From contig CADEED010000004.1 of assembly GCA_902826225.1 (NCBI GenBank), forward strand, positions 22,053 through 86,052: a stretch of DNA of 64,000 nt, written 5' to 3'. How positions within the stretch are numbered: the stretch's first letter is position 1; each line of letters opens with the position of its first letter. The DNA comes from an uncultured Pseudomonadota bacterium (GTDB taxonomy: Bacteria > Pseudomonadota > Gammaproteobacteria > Steroidobacterales > Steroidobacteraceae). This document shows, piece after piece, positions 24,986-33,477 of this stretch. Under the pieces are notes generated by a model. That model ran no database searches. It had not been told where the DNA came from and worked only from the letters and a program-made list of their open reading frames with translations. Position numbers and translations under genes: made by a program.

Positions 24986-27190
24986 ATGACCTCGAAGCCG
25001 CCCGTGGATATCCGCGTGAACACCGACCTGTCGGCACGCGCGGAAGCCCGGCTGCGGGCGCTCACCGAATACGCCTTCGAGATCATCACGATCCAGGACG
25101 TCGAGGGCACCTTCACGTACGTCAACGAAGCCGTGAAACGGCACCTCGGCTACTCCGTCGCCGAGATCATCGGTCGAAGCGCCGCCGATTTCATCCACGC
25201 GGACGATCTCGATGCAATGCGCCAGCGTTTCCGCAGCGTGCTGGCGTCGACGGAGCCGAACCCCGATGCGAACTACTTCGAGTACCGGTTCCGCCATCGC
25301 GACGGGACCTGGCGCTGGCTCGAGAGCGTCGCCGTCAATGCGCTGAGGAATCCCGCGGTGCTGGGCGTCATCGCGCATTCGCGCGACATCTCGCGCCGCA
25401 AGGCCAACGAGCGGAGCCTGTCGCTGAACCACGCGCGTTACCGCACCGTCGCCGACCTGTCCGAGGGCGCGGTGCACGAGTACGTCATCAATGCCGCGGG
25501 CCGCTTCGAGCTCGAATGGACGCTGGGCGCGGAGCGCGTCTACGGCTGCAGCGACGAGGAGTACCGCCGTCGCGGCTGGGACAGCTTCGTCGTCGGCCAA
25601 GGCTGGAAGGATTTGAGTCTCGCGCGCACCGAACGCTACCTGCGCGGCGAGACGGTCGAGTTCGGCGCGCAGATCCGGCGCGCCGACGGGTTGGTCCGCT
25701 GGATCGAAGCGCGCAATACGCCGATCGCCGATCCCGCGACGGGCAAGTTCACGCGGCTGATCGGCGTGGCGATCGACGTCACCGAGCGCAAGCTGGCCGC
25801 CGATGCCTTGCGCGAGAGCGAGTTCCGCTATCGCACCGTGGCCGAACTCACCTCGGGGTTCGTGTACGAGGCCGCCGTCGACGAGCGCGGCGAGGTGCAG
25901 GTCGTATGGGCCAGCCCCGGGTGGGACAAATTCTTCGGCGGACCATTCGAAGAACTCAACCGCATCGGCTGGAGGCATTTCTTCCCGCCCTCAGACCACG
26001 CGGCCGCGATCCGCCGGCGCCTGAAGCTGCGCCGCGGCGAGCGCACCGTGATGGAGGTCGCGCTGCGCACGCTGAACGGCGCAACACGGTGGGTGCACCT
26101 CGCGAACCAGCCGCTCGTCGCGCCGGACGGGAGCGTGACGCGTTACATCGGCGTGGTTCACGACATCACGGACCGCAAGGCGAACGAAGAGGTCCTGCGT
26201 ACTCAGGCCCTCGCCATCGAGGTGATGCACGAGGGCGTCGTGCTGTCCGACGGCGGCGGCGTGATCCGCATGACGAACCCGGCATTCGATCGCATGTTTC
26301 GCGCCGAACCCGGCACCCTGGCCGGCAAGCATCTCGATCAGCTGCCCTGCGAGCCGCCGCTCGATCGGCGCATTGCCGAATTCGCCGGCGAGGCCGGCCT
26401 GGTGCGCGCGGGCGCGCCGCTCGTGAGCGAACTCACCGTGCGTGGCGCCCACGACGGCACGCCCTTGTTCGTCGAGGCGGCGATCACCTCGCTCGTCCTG
26501 CGCGGTGAACGCTTCTGGCTCACGATGCTGCAGGATGCGACCGCGCGGCGTCAGCTCGAACGCGAAGTGCTCGAGGTCAGCAACCGCGAGCAGCAACGCA
26601 TCGGCAGCGACCTGCACGACGGCCTGGGGCAGGAACTCACCGGAATCGCCCTGCTGCTGCGCGGCCTCGAGAACCGTGCGGAGCGAGAGGCGCCCGCGCT
26701 GTCGCAGTCGATCGAGGAAATCGCGCTGCTCGTCAACGACGCGATCTTCACGACGCGCGCGCTCGCGCGCGGATTGTCACCGGTGACCTTCGATCGTGGC
26801 GGTCTCTCGCTCGCGCTGGAAGAACTCGCACGCCGCCTGTCGGCCATGTTCCGCATCGACGTGCGCTGCGAGGCGATCGAGGCGATCGACGGCGGGCTCG
26901 ACTCGGTGAATGCGCTGCATCTGTACCGCATCGCGCAGGAAGCCGTGACCAATGCCGCCCAGCACGGCGGCGCGGGGCACGTGTACATCACGCTGGTGCG
27001 CGACGGGGATCGCGGGTTGCTGCGCATCGAGGACAACGGCAGGGGCTTCAACCCCGCGACGCCGCATGCCAAGGGACTGGGCCTGCGCATCATGCATTAC
27101 CGCGCGCAGATGATGGCCGGGAGCCTGCGCATCGAGAGCGACGCGGCTCGCGGCACGGTGGTGAGCTGCTGGTTCCCCCGCCAGGCTTGA
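24986..27190 (+). CDS. Multi-PAS sensor histidine kinase (NarL-type HisKA_3)
   Basis: A 734-residue protein with no membrane segments, so probably a soluble sensor. About four PAS domains in series (from EYAFEIITIQDVEGTFTYVN onward, each ending in a PAC-like HDITDRKANE stretch) lead into a HisKA_3 helix with the phosphoacceptor H544 in RIGSDLHDGLGQEL. The ATPase follows (YRIAQEAVTNAAQHGG N-box, IEDNGRGFNP G1 box). Kinases of this class normally pair with LuxR/NarL-type response regulators, but none is adjacent, so it is an orphan here. Frame is open back to 24833 but conserved sequence begins at MTSKPPVDIRV. Confidence 0.9.
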   Translation: MTSKPPVDIRVNTDLSARAEARLRALTEYAFEIITIQDVEGTFTYVNEAVKRHLGYSVAEIIGRSAADFIHADDLDAMRQRFRSVLASTEPNPDANYFEYRFRHRDGTWRWLESVAVNALRNPAVLGVIAHSRDISRRKANERSLSLNHARYRTVADLSEGAVHEYVINAAGRFELEWTLGAERVYGCSDEEYRRRGWDSFVVGQGWKDLSLARTERYLRGETVEFGAQIRRADGLVRWIEARNTPIADPATGKFTRLIGVAIDVTERKLAADALRESEFRYRTVAELTSGFVYEAAVDERGEVQVVWASPGWDKFFGGPFEELNRIGWRHFFPPSDHAAAIRRRLKLRRGERTVMEVALRTLNGATRWVHLANQPLVAPDGSVTRYIGVVHDITDRKANEEVLRTQALAIEVMHEGVVLSDGGGVIRMTNPAFDRMFRAEPGTLAGKHLDQLPCEPPLDRRIAEFAGEAGLVRAGAPLVSELTVRGAHDGTPLFVEAAITSLVLRGERFWLTMLQDATARRQLEREVLEVSNREQQRIGSDLHDGLGQELTGIALLLRGLENRAEREAPALSQSIEEIALLVNDAIFTTRALARGLSPVTFDRGGLSLALEELARRLSAMFRIDVRCEAIEAIDGGLDSVNALHLYRIAQEAVTNAAQHGGAGHVYITLVRDGDRGLLRIEDNGRGFNPATPHAKGLGLRIMHYRAQMMAGSLRIESDAARGTVVSCWFPRQA

Positions 27191-27226
27191 GGGTGCCCGT
27201 GTCGGCGAGGGCATAGTCACCTTGTC

Positions 27227-28750
27227 TCAGCGACGCCCGATAGACCCCGCAGCAATCCTCTGCGACCACTCCGCCGGCCCCGTCCGATGCACCGACGTCC
27301 CGTTCGCATCGACCGCCACCGTCACCGGCATGTCCTCGACGGTGAACTCATAGATCGCTTCCATGCCGAGATCCTCGAACGCCACGACGCGCGATGCCTT
27401 GATCGCCTTGGACACGAGGTAAGCCGCGCCGCCCACGGCCATGAGATACGCCGCGCGATGCTTCTGGATGGCTTCGACGCCGGCCGGGCCGCGCTCGGCC
27501 TTGCCGACCATCGCGATGAGGCCGGTCTTCGCGAGCATCATCTCCGTGAACTTGTCCATGCGCGTCGCGGTGGTCGGGCCCGCGGGTCCCACGACCTCGC
27601 TGCGCACCGGGTCGACGGGACCGACGTAGTAGATGACGCGATTGCGGAAATCGACGCCGGGCGGCAACGGCTCGCCTTTCGCGAACAGGTCCGCGATGCG
27701 CTTGTGGGCCGCGTCGCGCCCCGTGAGCATGCGGCCGTTAAGCAACAGCGATTCACCCGGCTTCCAGGTCGCGACCTCCGCGGGCGTCAGCGTATCGAGG
27801 TTCACGCGGCGCGCATCGGCGGCCGGCGCCCAGTCGACCTTCGGCCAGTCCGCAAGCTTCGGCGGCTCGAGCCTCGCGGGTCCGCTGCCGTCGAGCGTGA
27901 AATGCACGTGCCGCGTCGCCGCGCAGTTCGGGATCATCGCGACGGGCTTCGATGCCGCGTGGGTCGGGTACTCGAAGATCTTGACGTCGAGCACGGTAGA
28001 TAGGCCGCCGAGACCCTGCGCGCCGATGCCGAGCGCGTTCACGCGCTCGTAGAGTTCGATGCGCAGCTCCTCGGTCTTGCTGGACGGGCCGCGCGCCTTG
28101 AGATCCGCCATGTCGATGGGTTCCATCAGCGATTCCTTGGCGAGCAGCATCGCCTTCTCCGCCGAACCGCCGATACCGATGCCGAGCATCCCCGGCGGGC
28201 ACCAGCCCGCGCCCATGAGAGGCACCGTCTTGAGCACCCAGTCCACGAGCGAATCCGACGGATTCAGCATCACGAACTTCGACTTGTTTTCCGAACCGCC
28301 GCCCTTCGCCGCGACGGTGATCTCGAGTTCGTCCCCCGGCACGAGGCGGGTGTGGATGACGGCCGGCGTGTTGTCCCGAGTGTTCCTGCGCGTGAAATTC
28401 GGATCCGCGACGATCGACGCACGCAGCTTGTTGTCGGGGTGCAGATAGGCGCGGCGCACGCCTTCGTTGATCATCTCTTCGAAGGAGAGCCGCGCGTCCC
28501 ACCGCACGTTCATGCCCACCTTCGCGAACACCACGACGATGCCCGTGTCCTGGCAGATCGGCCGGCGACCCTCGGCGCACATGCGCGAGTTCGTGAGGAT
28601 CTGCGCGATCGCATCGCGCGCGGCCGGGGACTGCTCGAGCTCGTAGGCCTTGCCGAGCGCCCGGATGTAGTCCGGCGGGTGGTAGTACGAGATGTACTGA
28701 AGCGCGTCGGCGACGCTGTCGATGAGGTCCTGCTGGCGGATGGCTTGCAT
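27227..28750 (-). CDS. fumA: Fumarate hydratase, class I (iron-sulfur)
   Basis: A 507-residue TCA-cycle enzyme that interconverts fumarate and malate. The three cysteines that bind the oxygen-sensitive [4Fe-4S] cluster are C66 (ICQDTG), C184 (GWCPPGMLG) and C276 (IPNCAATRH). The C-terminal beta domain carries VVGPAGPTTATRMDKFTEMM, which is characteristic. Length agrees with one-chain class I fumarases. It is divergent from the NDH-2 gene. A TAAAAT box lies about 27 bases before its ATG, giving a normal short leader. Confidence 0.95.
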   Translation of the reverse strand: MQAIRQQDLIDSVADALQYISYYHPPDYIRALGKAYELEQSPAARDAIAQILTNSRMCAEGRRPICQDTGIVVVFAKVGMNVRWDARLSFEEMINEGVRRAYLHPDNKLRASIVADPNFTRRNTRDNTPAVIHTRLVPGDELEITVAAKGGGSENKSKFVMLNPSDSLVDWVLKTVPLMGAGWCPPGMLGIGIGGSAEKAMLLAKESLMEPIDMADLKARGPSSKTEELRIELYERVNALGIGAQGLGGLSTVLDVKIFEYPTHAASKPVAMIPNCAATRHVHFTLDGSGPARLEPPKLADWPKVDWAPAADARRVNLDTLTPAEVATWKPGESLLLNGRMLTGRDAAHKRIADLFAKGEPLPPGVDFRNRVIYYVGPVDPVRSEVVGPAGPTTATRMDKFTEMMLAKTGLIAMVGKAERGPAGVEAIQKHRAAYLMAVGGAAYLVSKAIKASRVVAFEDLGMEAIYEFTVEDMPVTVAVDANGTSVHRTGPAEWSQRIAAGSIGRR

Positions 28751-28809
28751 GATGTCTTTTGCTTAAGTGGCGTTCACATTTTAGCGCGCCGAATTCGCGC
28801 CGTTTCGGT

Positions 28810-28815
28810 TAAGTT
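28810..28815 (+). promoter_or_regulatory. Probable -10 box of ndh (leaderless)
   Basis: TAAGTT lies 7 bases before the ATG at 28823, in the 72-bp region divergent from fumarase. No ribosome site intervenes. Confidence 0.45.
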
Positions 28816-28822
28816 TTGGCTC

Positions 28823-30136
28823 ATGACGCAAAGGAAACGAGTCATCGTGATCGGTGGCGGATTCGCGGGGCTGTGGTGCGTCCAGCGGCTCGCCAAGGCG
28901 CCGGTCGACATCACGCTCATCGACCGCAGCAATCACCATCTCTTCCAGCCGCTGCTCTACCAGGTCGCGACGGCCGGCCTCGCGGCGCCCTCGATCGCCG
29001 CGCCGTTGCGCTACATCCTGCGCGACCAGCGCAACGTGACGGTGCTCATGGGCGAGGTCGACCGCATCGACGTGACCGCGCGTACCGTCCATGTCGGCGG
29101 GCAGGCGCTGTCCTTCGACTATCTGCTCGTCGCCAGCGGCGCGACGCATGCCTACTTCGGCCGCGACCAGTGGGCGACGCACGCGCCCGGACTCAAGACG
29201 CTCGACGACGCGTTCCTGATCCGCCGCCGCGTGCTCTCTGCCTTCGAGGAGGCGGAGGCCGCGCAGGACAGCGCCACGCGCGACGCGTGCCTCACGTTTG
29301 CCGTGATCGGCGCGGGTCCGACGGGCGTCGAACTCGCCGGGACGCTGGCCGAGATCGCGCGACACACGCTGGCGCGGGAGTTTCGCCACATCGATTCCCG
29401 CCGCGCGCGGGTGCTGCTCATCGAGGCCGGGCCGCGCGTGTTGTCGACGTTCACCGAAGGGCTGTCGGAAAAGGCGCGCGCGCAACTGGTGAAACTCGGC
29501 GTCGAGGTGCACCTGGGCAAGCCCGTCACCCATATCGGGGATGGCTATCTCGAGTTCGGCGGGCAACGCGTCGACGCGCGCAACATCCTGTGGGCCGCCG
29601 GTGTCGCCGCCTCGCCGCTCGGCAAACAACTCGTCGAAGGAACCGGCAGTCCGGGGATCGATCGCGCCGGGCGCGTGCGGGTCGCGTCCGATCTGTCGCT
29701 GCCCGGTCACCCCGGGATCTTCGTCGCGGGCGACCTCGTCTCGATCGAGCTCGAAGGCAAGCCCGTCCCCGGCGTGGCGCCGGCCGCGAAGCAGATGGGC
29801 AACCGGGTGGCGGACAATATCCGCGCGCTCCTCGCCGGCAGGCCGACGACGGCGTTCCGGTACCGGGACTTCGGTTCTCTCGCGACGATCGGCCGCCACT
29901 CCGCGATCGTGCAATGGCCGAACCTGCGCATGTCCGGCGCGCTGGCGTGGTGGTTCTGGCTCGTCCTCCACATCTATTTCCTGATCGGCTTCCGCAGCCG
30001 TCTCATCGTGCTCATCAACTGGGCGTGGGCCTATTTCACGTACGCCCGCGGCGCGCGCATCATCATCAACACCGATTCCGACAGGGAAATTCATGGCAGC
30101 GAAGAAGAAGTCCGCGGCGAAAGCCGGGGCGCGTAA
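28823..30136 (+). CDS. ndh: Type II NADH dehydrogenase (NDH-2)
   Basis: A 437-residue flavoprotein that oxidises NADH and reduces quinone without pumping protons. VIVIGGGFAGLWCVQRL at the N-terminus is the FAD fold, FAVIGAGPTGVELAGTLAE is the NADH fold, and HPGIFVAGDL is the second FAD motif. The C-terminal amphipathic/hydrophobic stretch (WWFWLVLHIYFLIGF) anchors it to the inner membrane. The start at MTQRKRVIVIGGG is favoured by the -10 box and homology. Its last 44 bases overlap the next gene, so the two are cotranscribed. Confidence 0.92.
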   Translation: MTQRKRVIVIGGGFAGLWCVQRLAKAPVDITLIDRSNHHLFQPLLYQVATAGLAAPSIAAPLRYILRDQRNVTVLMGEVDRIDVTARTVHVGGQALSFDYLLVASGATHAYFGRDQWATHAPGLKTLDDAFLIRRRVLSAFEEAEAAQDSATRDACLTFAVIGAGPTGVELAGTLAEIARHTLAREFRHIDSRRARVLLIEAGPRVLSTFTEGLSEKARAQLVKLGVEVHLGKPVTHIGDGYLEFGGQRVDARNILWAAGVAASPLGKQLVEGTGSPGIDRAGRVRVASDLSLPGHPGIFVAGDLVSIELEGKPVPGVAPAAKQMGNRVADNIRALLAGRPTTAFRYRDFGSLATIGRHSAIVQWPNLRMSGALAWWFWLVLHIYFLIGFRSRLIVLINWAWAYFTYARGARIIINTDSDREIHGSEEEVRGESRGA

Positions 30137-31103
30137 GGCGAGGCGCTCGCCCAGGCTCGCACCGAACGCGGTGAAGCGCGGGCTGTCCGCGACCGAGGTG
30201 GCGTTGGCGCTGGATCACCCGGACATCGCGCCCGTGGTCGAACTCGTGCGCGCCGCGGGCGGCGCGCCGCTCGGCGCCTACCGCGAGCCGCTCGGCGGTC
30301 GACCGCTGCTGCTGGCATCTCTGCCGTTCTCGGCGGTGCAGCCCACGCCATTCCAACGCGATCTTTCGCCCACGCACGCGAAGAAGCTCGCGGTGGCCAT
30401 CGAGGCGACCTCCGCATTCCTGGATCCGCTGATCGTCGTGCGTGGCGAGGACGGCCGCTTCTGGACGCCGAACGGACGTCATCGCCTCGCCGCCGCGAAA
30501 GTGCTGGGCCTCAAGCAGATCACCGTGCTGATCTCGCCCGACGAGTCGCTGTCGTACCGCATCCTGGCGTTGAACACGGAGAAGGCGCACAACCTCAAGG
30601 ACAAGTCCCTCGAGGTCGTGCGCATGGCGCGCAATCTTGCGAAGCGGGAACCGGCGCGGACCGAGGCGTCCCTGGCCGCGGAGTTCGAGGCGGCCGAGCT
30701 GCTCACGCTGGGACTGGTGTACGAGAAGAACCTGCGCTTCGGCGGCGGAGCCTACAGCCCGGTGCTCAAGAAGGTGGATCGACTGTCGACGAAGAAGTTG
30801 CCGGAAGGCCTGCGCGAGCGCACGGCCTATGCGGCGCGGCTGCAGGAGATCGACAACGAAGTGAAGCGCATCGTCGGCGAGCTCCAGGCGCGCGGCATGA
30901 AGTCGCCCTACCTGCGCAGCTACGTCGTGGCGCGCATCAACCCGGTGCGCTTCCACAAGGCGAAGCCGGGCGACAAGAAGCCGGCGATGCCGATCGCCCA
31001 GGCGCTGTTGCGCATGGTGTCGGCGGCGAAGAAGTTCGATCTCTCCCGGGTGAACATGAGCGACCTGGCCTTCGTTGCCGCCGGCGCCGAGTCAGCCGAT
31101 TGA
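30093..31103 (+). CDS. ParB/Srx-fold nuclease-domain protein, not a partition ParB
   Basis: A 336-residue protein. After a Lys/Ala-rich N-terminus (AAKKKSAAKAGARKARR) comes a ParB N-terminal-type domain, with PFQRDLSPTHAKKLAVAIE at about 89-107 and TPNGRHRLAAAKVLGLKQI at about 125-143. The partition-type helix-turn-helix of ParB/Spo0J is not apparent. Instead a helical C-terminal part follows with VNMSDLAFVAAGAES at the end. It may bind DNA or act on nucleic acid. It begins inside the 3' end of ndh with a good AGGGA ribosome site and may be coupled to it. The function is not known to me. Confidence 0.75.
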   Translation: MAAKKKSAAKAGARKARRSPRLAPNAVKRGLSATEVALALDHPDIAPVVELVRAAGGAPLGAYREPLGGRPLLLASLPFSAVQPTPFQRDLSPTHAKKLAVAIEATSAFLDPLIVVRGEDGRFWTPNGRHRLAAAKVLGLKQITVLISPDESLSYRILALNTEKAHNLKDKSLEVVRMARNLAKREPARTEASLAAEFEAAELLTLGLVYEKNLRFGGGAYSPVLKKVDRLSTKKLPEGLRERTAYAARLQEIDNEVKRIVGELQARGMKSPYLRSYVVARINPVRFHKAKPGDKKPAMPIAQALLRMVSAAKKFDLSRVNMSDLAFVAAGAESAD

Positions 31104-31420
31104 CCGCTCCGCGAATAGACGAACCGGGCGACATCGCCGACGCGCTCAGCGCAGGCATGAACTCCGGCGGGTTGCTGCTGGACGAGTCCCAGCTCGGCGC
31201 GAAGTTCTTCGACATGCGTAGCGGTCTCGCGGGTGAAGTGCTGCAGAAGTTCACGAACTACCGGGTACGCCTGGCCATCGTCGTCGCGAACCCCCTCGCC
31301 CATGGCAGCCGCTTCAGCGAACTCGCCTGCGAACATCGCAGGCACAACGGCGTGCGCTTCTTCGAGACCGCGCAGCTCGCGCGGCAATGGCTGGCTTACA
31401 ACCCGATCGTGAAGTGTTGA
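31100..31420 (+). CDS. DUF4180 family protein
   Basis: A 106-residue cytoplasmic protein. LLLDESQLGAKFFDMRSGLAGEVLQKFTNYRVRLAIV and GVRFFETAQLARQWL (shown here as patterns LLLDES, FFDMRSGLAGEVLQKF and NYRVRLAIV) fit DUF4180. The family is uncharacterised, though members often sit near regulators. The start appears to be a TTG that overlaps the stop of the previous gene. If wrong, the next in-frame start is an ATG at 31157, which would remove part of the conserved N-terminus. It is likely cotranscribed with the ParB-like gene. Confidence 0.75.
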   Translation: MTAPRIDEPGDIADALSAGMNSGGLLLDESQLGAKFFDMRSGLAGEVLQKFTNYRVRLAIVVANPLAHGSRFSELACEHRRHNGVRFFETAQLARQWLAYNPIVKC

Positions 31421-31478
31421 CCCCGTAGGGTGATCCGGGCCTACAGCCGCGCGCCGGGGCGAACGTCAGGCTCGGGAC

Positions 31479-32495
31479 ATGCCACCCGTCCCGCGAGGCC
31501 TCGTCTATGTCAGCGATGACTCGCGCGGCATTCATCGCGTGAGGCGGCCCGGGCGCAAGGATGCCCCGCCCCGCTTCCACTACACCGGGCCCTCGGGACG
31601 TCGGATCAGCGACGCCCGCACGCTGGACCGAATCGCGAAGCTCGCCATCCCGCCCGCGTACGAAGACGTCTGGATCTGCAGGAACCCGCGCGGCCACCTT
31701 CAGGCCACAGGCCGCGACGCGCGCGGCCGCAAGCAGTATCGCTATCACCCGGGCTGGCGAACCGCACGCGACGATCACAAGCACTCGCGCATGCTGAGCT
31801 TCGGCAAGGCGCTGGCGAAGTTGCGCGCCGGCGTCCGCCGCGACCTGCGCCGCCCGGGAATGCCGCGCGAAAAGGTGCTGGCGCTGGTCGTCAAACTACT
31901 CGACTCGACCCAGGTACGCGTCGGCAACGAAGAGTACGCGCGCAGCAACGGCAGCTTCGGTCTCACGACGTTGCGCAATCGTCACGCGCGCTTCCCGGGC
32001 CGTGGCAAGGCGTTGCTGCACTTCCGCGGCAAGGGCGGCTCCGAGCACGACGTACTCATCGACGATGCGCGCCTCGCGAAACTCGTGCGCCGCTGCCAGG
32101 AGTTGCCGGGACAGGCGTTGTTCCAGTACGTCGGCGAGGACGGCGGACACCACGCCATCGACTCCGGGCAGGTGAACGGCTATCTACGCGAGCGGATGGG
32201 CGGTGAGTTCACCGCAAAGGATTTCCGCACCTGGCACGCGACGCTGCACGCGCTCACGCTGCTCGGCGACGTCCCCCTGCCGGAGCGCCGCTCGGAAGCC
32301 GCGCTGCGTCGCTGCATGAATGCCGTGGTGAAGGACGTGGCCACCGGCCTGCGGAACACCCCCGCGGTCTGCCGCAAGTCGTATATCAATCCCGCCGTGT
32401 TCGTCGCCTGGCAGGACGGCCGGCTGCGCAGCCGCGCGGTTGGCGGAAAATCGCCCGCCCGGGCCCTGCTGGCGCTCCTGCGCCGCGCAAGTTAG
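31479..32495 (+). CDS. DNA topoisomerase IB
   Basis: A 338-residue poxvirus-type topoisomerase that relaxes supercoils by nicking one strand through a 3'-phosphotyrosine. The N-terminal DNA clamp (PPRFHYTGPSGRRISD) and the catalytic residues are present: VRVGNEEYARSNGSFGLTTL contains the first Arg, and Y302 in VCRKSYINPAV is the nucleophile. FRTWHATLHAL also fits. Length matches bacterial TopIB (about 330-350). It stands alone after the DUF4180 gene by 58 bp. Confidence 0.93.
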   Translation: MPPVPRGLVYVSDDSRGIHRVRRPGRKDAPPRFHYTGPSGRRISDARTLDRIAKLAIPPAYEDVWICRNPRGHLQATGRDARGRKQYRYHPGWRTARDDHKHSRMLSFGKALAKLRAGVRRDLRRPGMPREKVLALVVKLLDSTQVRVGNEEYARSNGSFGLTTLRNRHARFPGRGKALLHFRGKGGSEHDVLIDDARLAKLVRRCQELPGQALFQYVGEDGGHHAIDSGQVNGYLRERMGGEFTAKDFRTWHATLHALTLLGDVPLPERRSEAALRRCMNAVVKDVATGLRNTPAVCRKSYINPAVFVAWQDGRLRSRAVGGKSPARALLALLRRAS

Positions 32496-32648
32496 CTTTT
32501 CCAGGGGCTCGTGCCCCACTTCGGAAACCGGCGCCGAGGCGGCGCCGTCCATGAATTGTTTGTTACGCGTTGCAACCGTTGTGGGGAGTGCGGCGTCTAT
32601 ATGGACACAACAGACAGCAACGCTTCAAACCACTTTACGGAGACTTCC

Positions 32649-32843
32649 ATGACCCGCTCGAACGATTCCCCGCTGCGCCGCGCCTACGAACAGTTCACCT
32701 CCAGCGCCGCCGCGCTCGCCGTGACCGCCGTTTTCCTGTTCAGCGTGAATGCCGCCGCCGCGGCCAACGCCGTCGCCGCCCAGAACGTCACGCCGAGCGT
32801 CACGATCCTCGTCCCGACGGTGACGATCGAAGTCGTCGGATAA
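32649..32843 (+). CDS. Small exported protein (64 residues)
   Basis: The ATG at 32649 has a GGAGA ribosome site 6 bases upstream, and a strong terminator follows the stop, so this is a transcribed unit. The product has a charged start, a hydrophobic export segment (AALAVTAVFLFSVNAAAAA) and only about 25 mature residues rich in Val, Thr and Pro. Its leader resembles that of the UrcA protein 230 bp downstream (FLF followed by an Ala run), so it may be a truncated relative. Function unknown. Confidence 0.6.
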   Translation: MTRSNDSPLRRAYEQFTSSAAALAVTAVFLFSVNAAAAANAVAAQNVTPSVTILVPTVTIEVVG

Positions 32844-32869
32844 GCGAGGCCTTTGACAGAATCGCCCGC

Positions 32870-32897
32870 GCGGCCGCGAAAGCGGCCGCTCTTTTTT
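32870..32897 (+). terminator. Rho-independent terminator of the small exported protein gene
   Basis: Two copies of GCGGCCGC (self-complementary) form an 8-bp stem around a GAAA loop, followed by TC and six T. Confidence 0.9.
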
Positions 32898-33076
32898 CAG
32901 CCCGGCGATATCCGCGAACGCTTCACCGAGATTCTGCCGATCCAGCTGCAACGCTTTTGCGTGCTCGTGCGTCTATACAAGCGATCCGATCGACACGATT
33001 CGATTTCGTTACTCACGCCGGCAAGCGATGAGTCGATGCGTCGTCGGCGGTTTCTTCACCAGAGGAGGCTTTGCCC

Positions 33077-33427
33077 ATGACTCGTATTCTCGAAAAAATC
33101 ACCGTGAGCGCCGGTGCCGTCGCGCTGTCCGCCTGCTTCCTGTTCGCCGCGAGCGCGGGCGCTGCCGAACTATCCGCCGGGGCGGAAGGCATCGCGATCC
33201 AGTATTCGCAGGAGGAGCTCAACTCCAGCGCGGATGCGGAACGCCTCTACGGCAAGATCAAGCAGGCCTCGCGCAAGGCGTGCGGCCTGGGCGGCGGGTT
33301 CCTGAACCTCCAGGAACGCACGCGCGCCCAGAAGTGCGCCGCGGAGACGCTGGCGGACGTGGTCGCCAGGATCAACCGGCCGCAGCTGTCCGCCCTGCAT
33401 ACGTCGAAGGCGACGAAGTCGGGCTGA
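33077..33427 (+). CDS. UrcA family exported protein
   Basis: A 116-residue protein with a signal peptide (residues 1-28). The mature part follows the UrcA pattern: IQYSQEELNSSADAERLYGKI, then KACG near the middle, QKCAAETLADVVARIN, and a closing PQLSALH. The two Cys probably form a disulfide. UrcA proteins are small periplasmic proteins of unknown role, common in alpha- and gammaproteobacteria. A strong ribosome site (GAGGAGG) precedes the ATG at 33077. It is convergent with the NamZ-like gene. Confidence 0.82.
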   Translation: MTRILEKITVSAGAVALSACFLFAASAGAAELSAGAEGIAIQYSQEELNSSADAERLYGKIKQASRKACGLGGGFLNLQERTRAQKCAAETLADVVARINRPQLSALHTSKATKSG

Positions 33428-33477
33428 CCGCATGATCGAGGCGGCGCGCCGGTGACCCCCGGCGCACTGCCGATCGG

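Noticed and set aside
31421..31478. Imperfect repeat GTAGGG...CCTAC considered as a terminator
   Set aside because: The stem is only four or five pairs and has no T-run.
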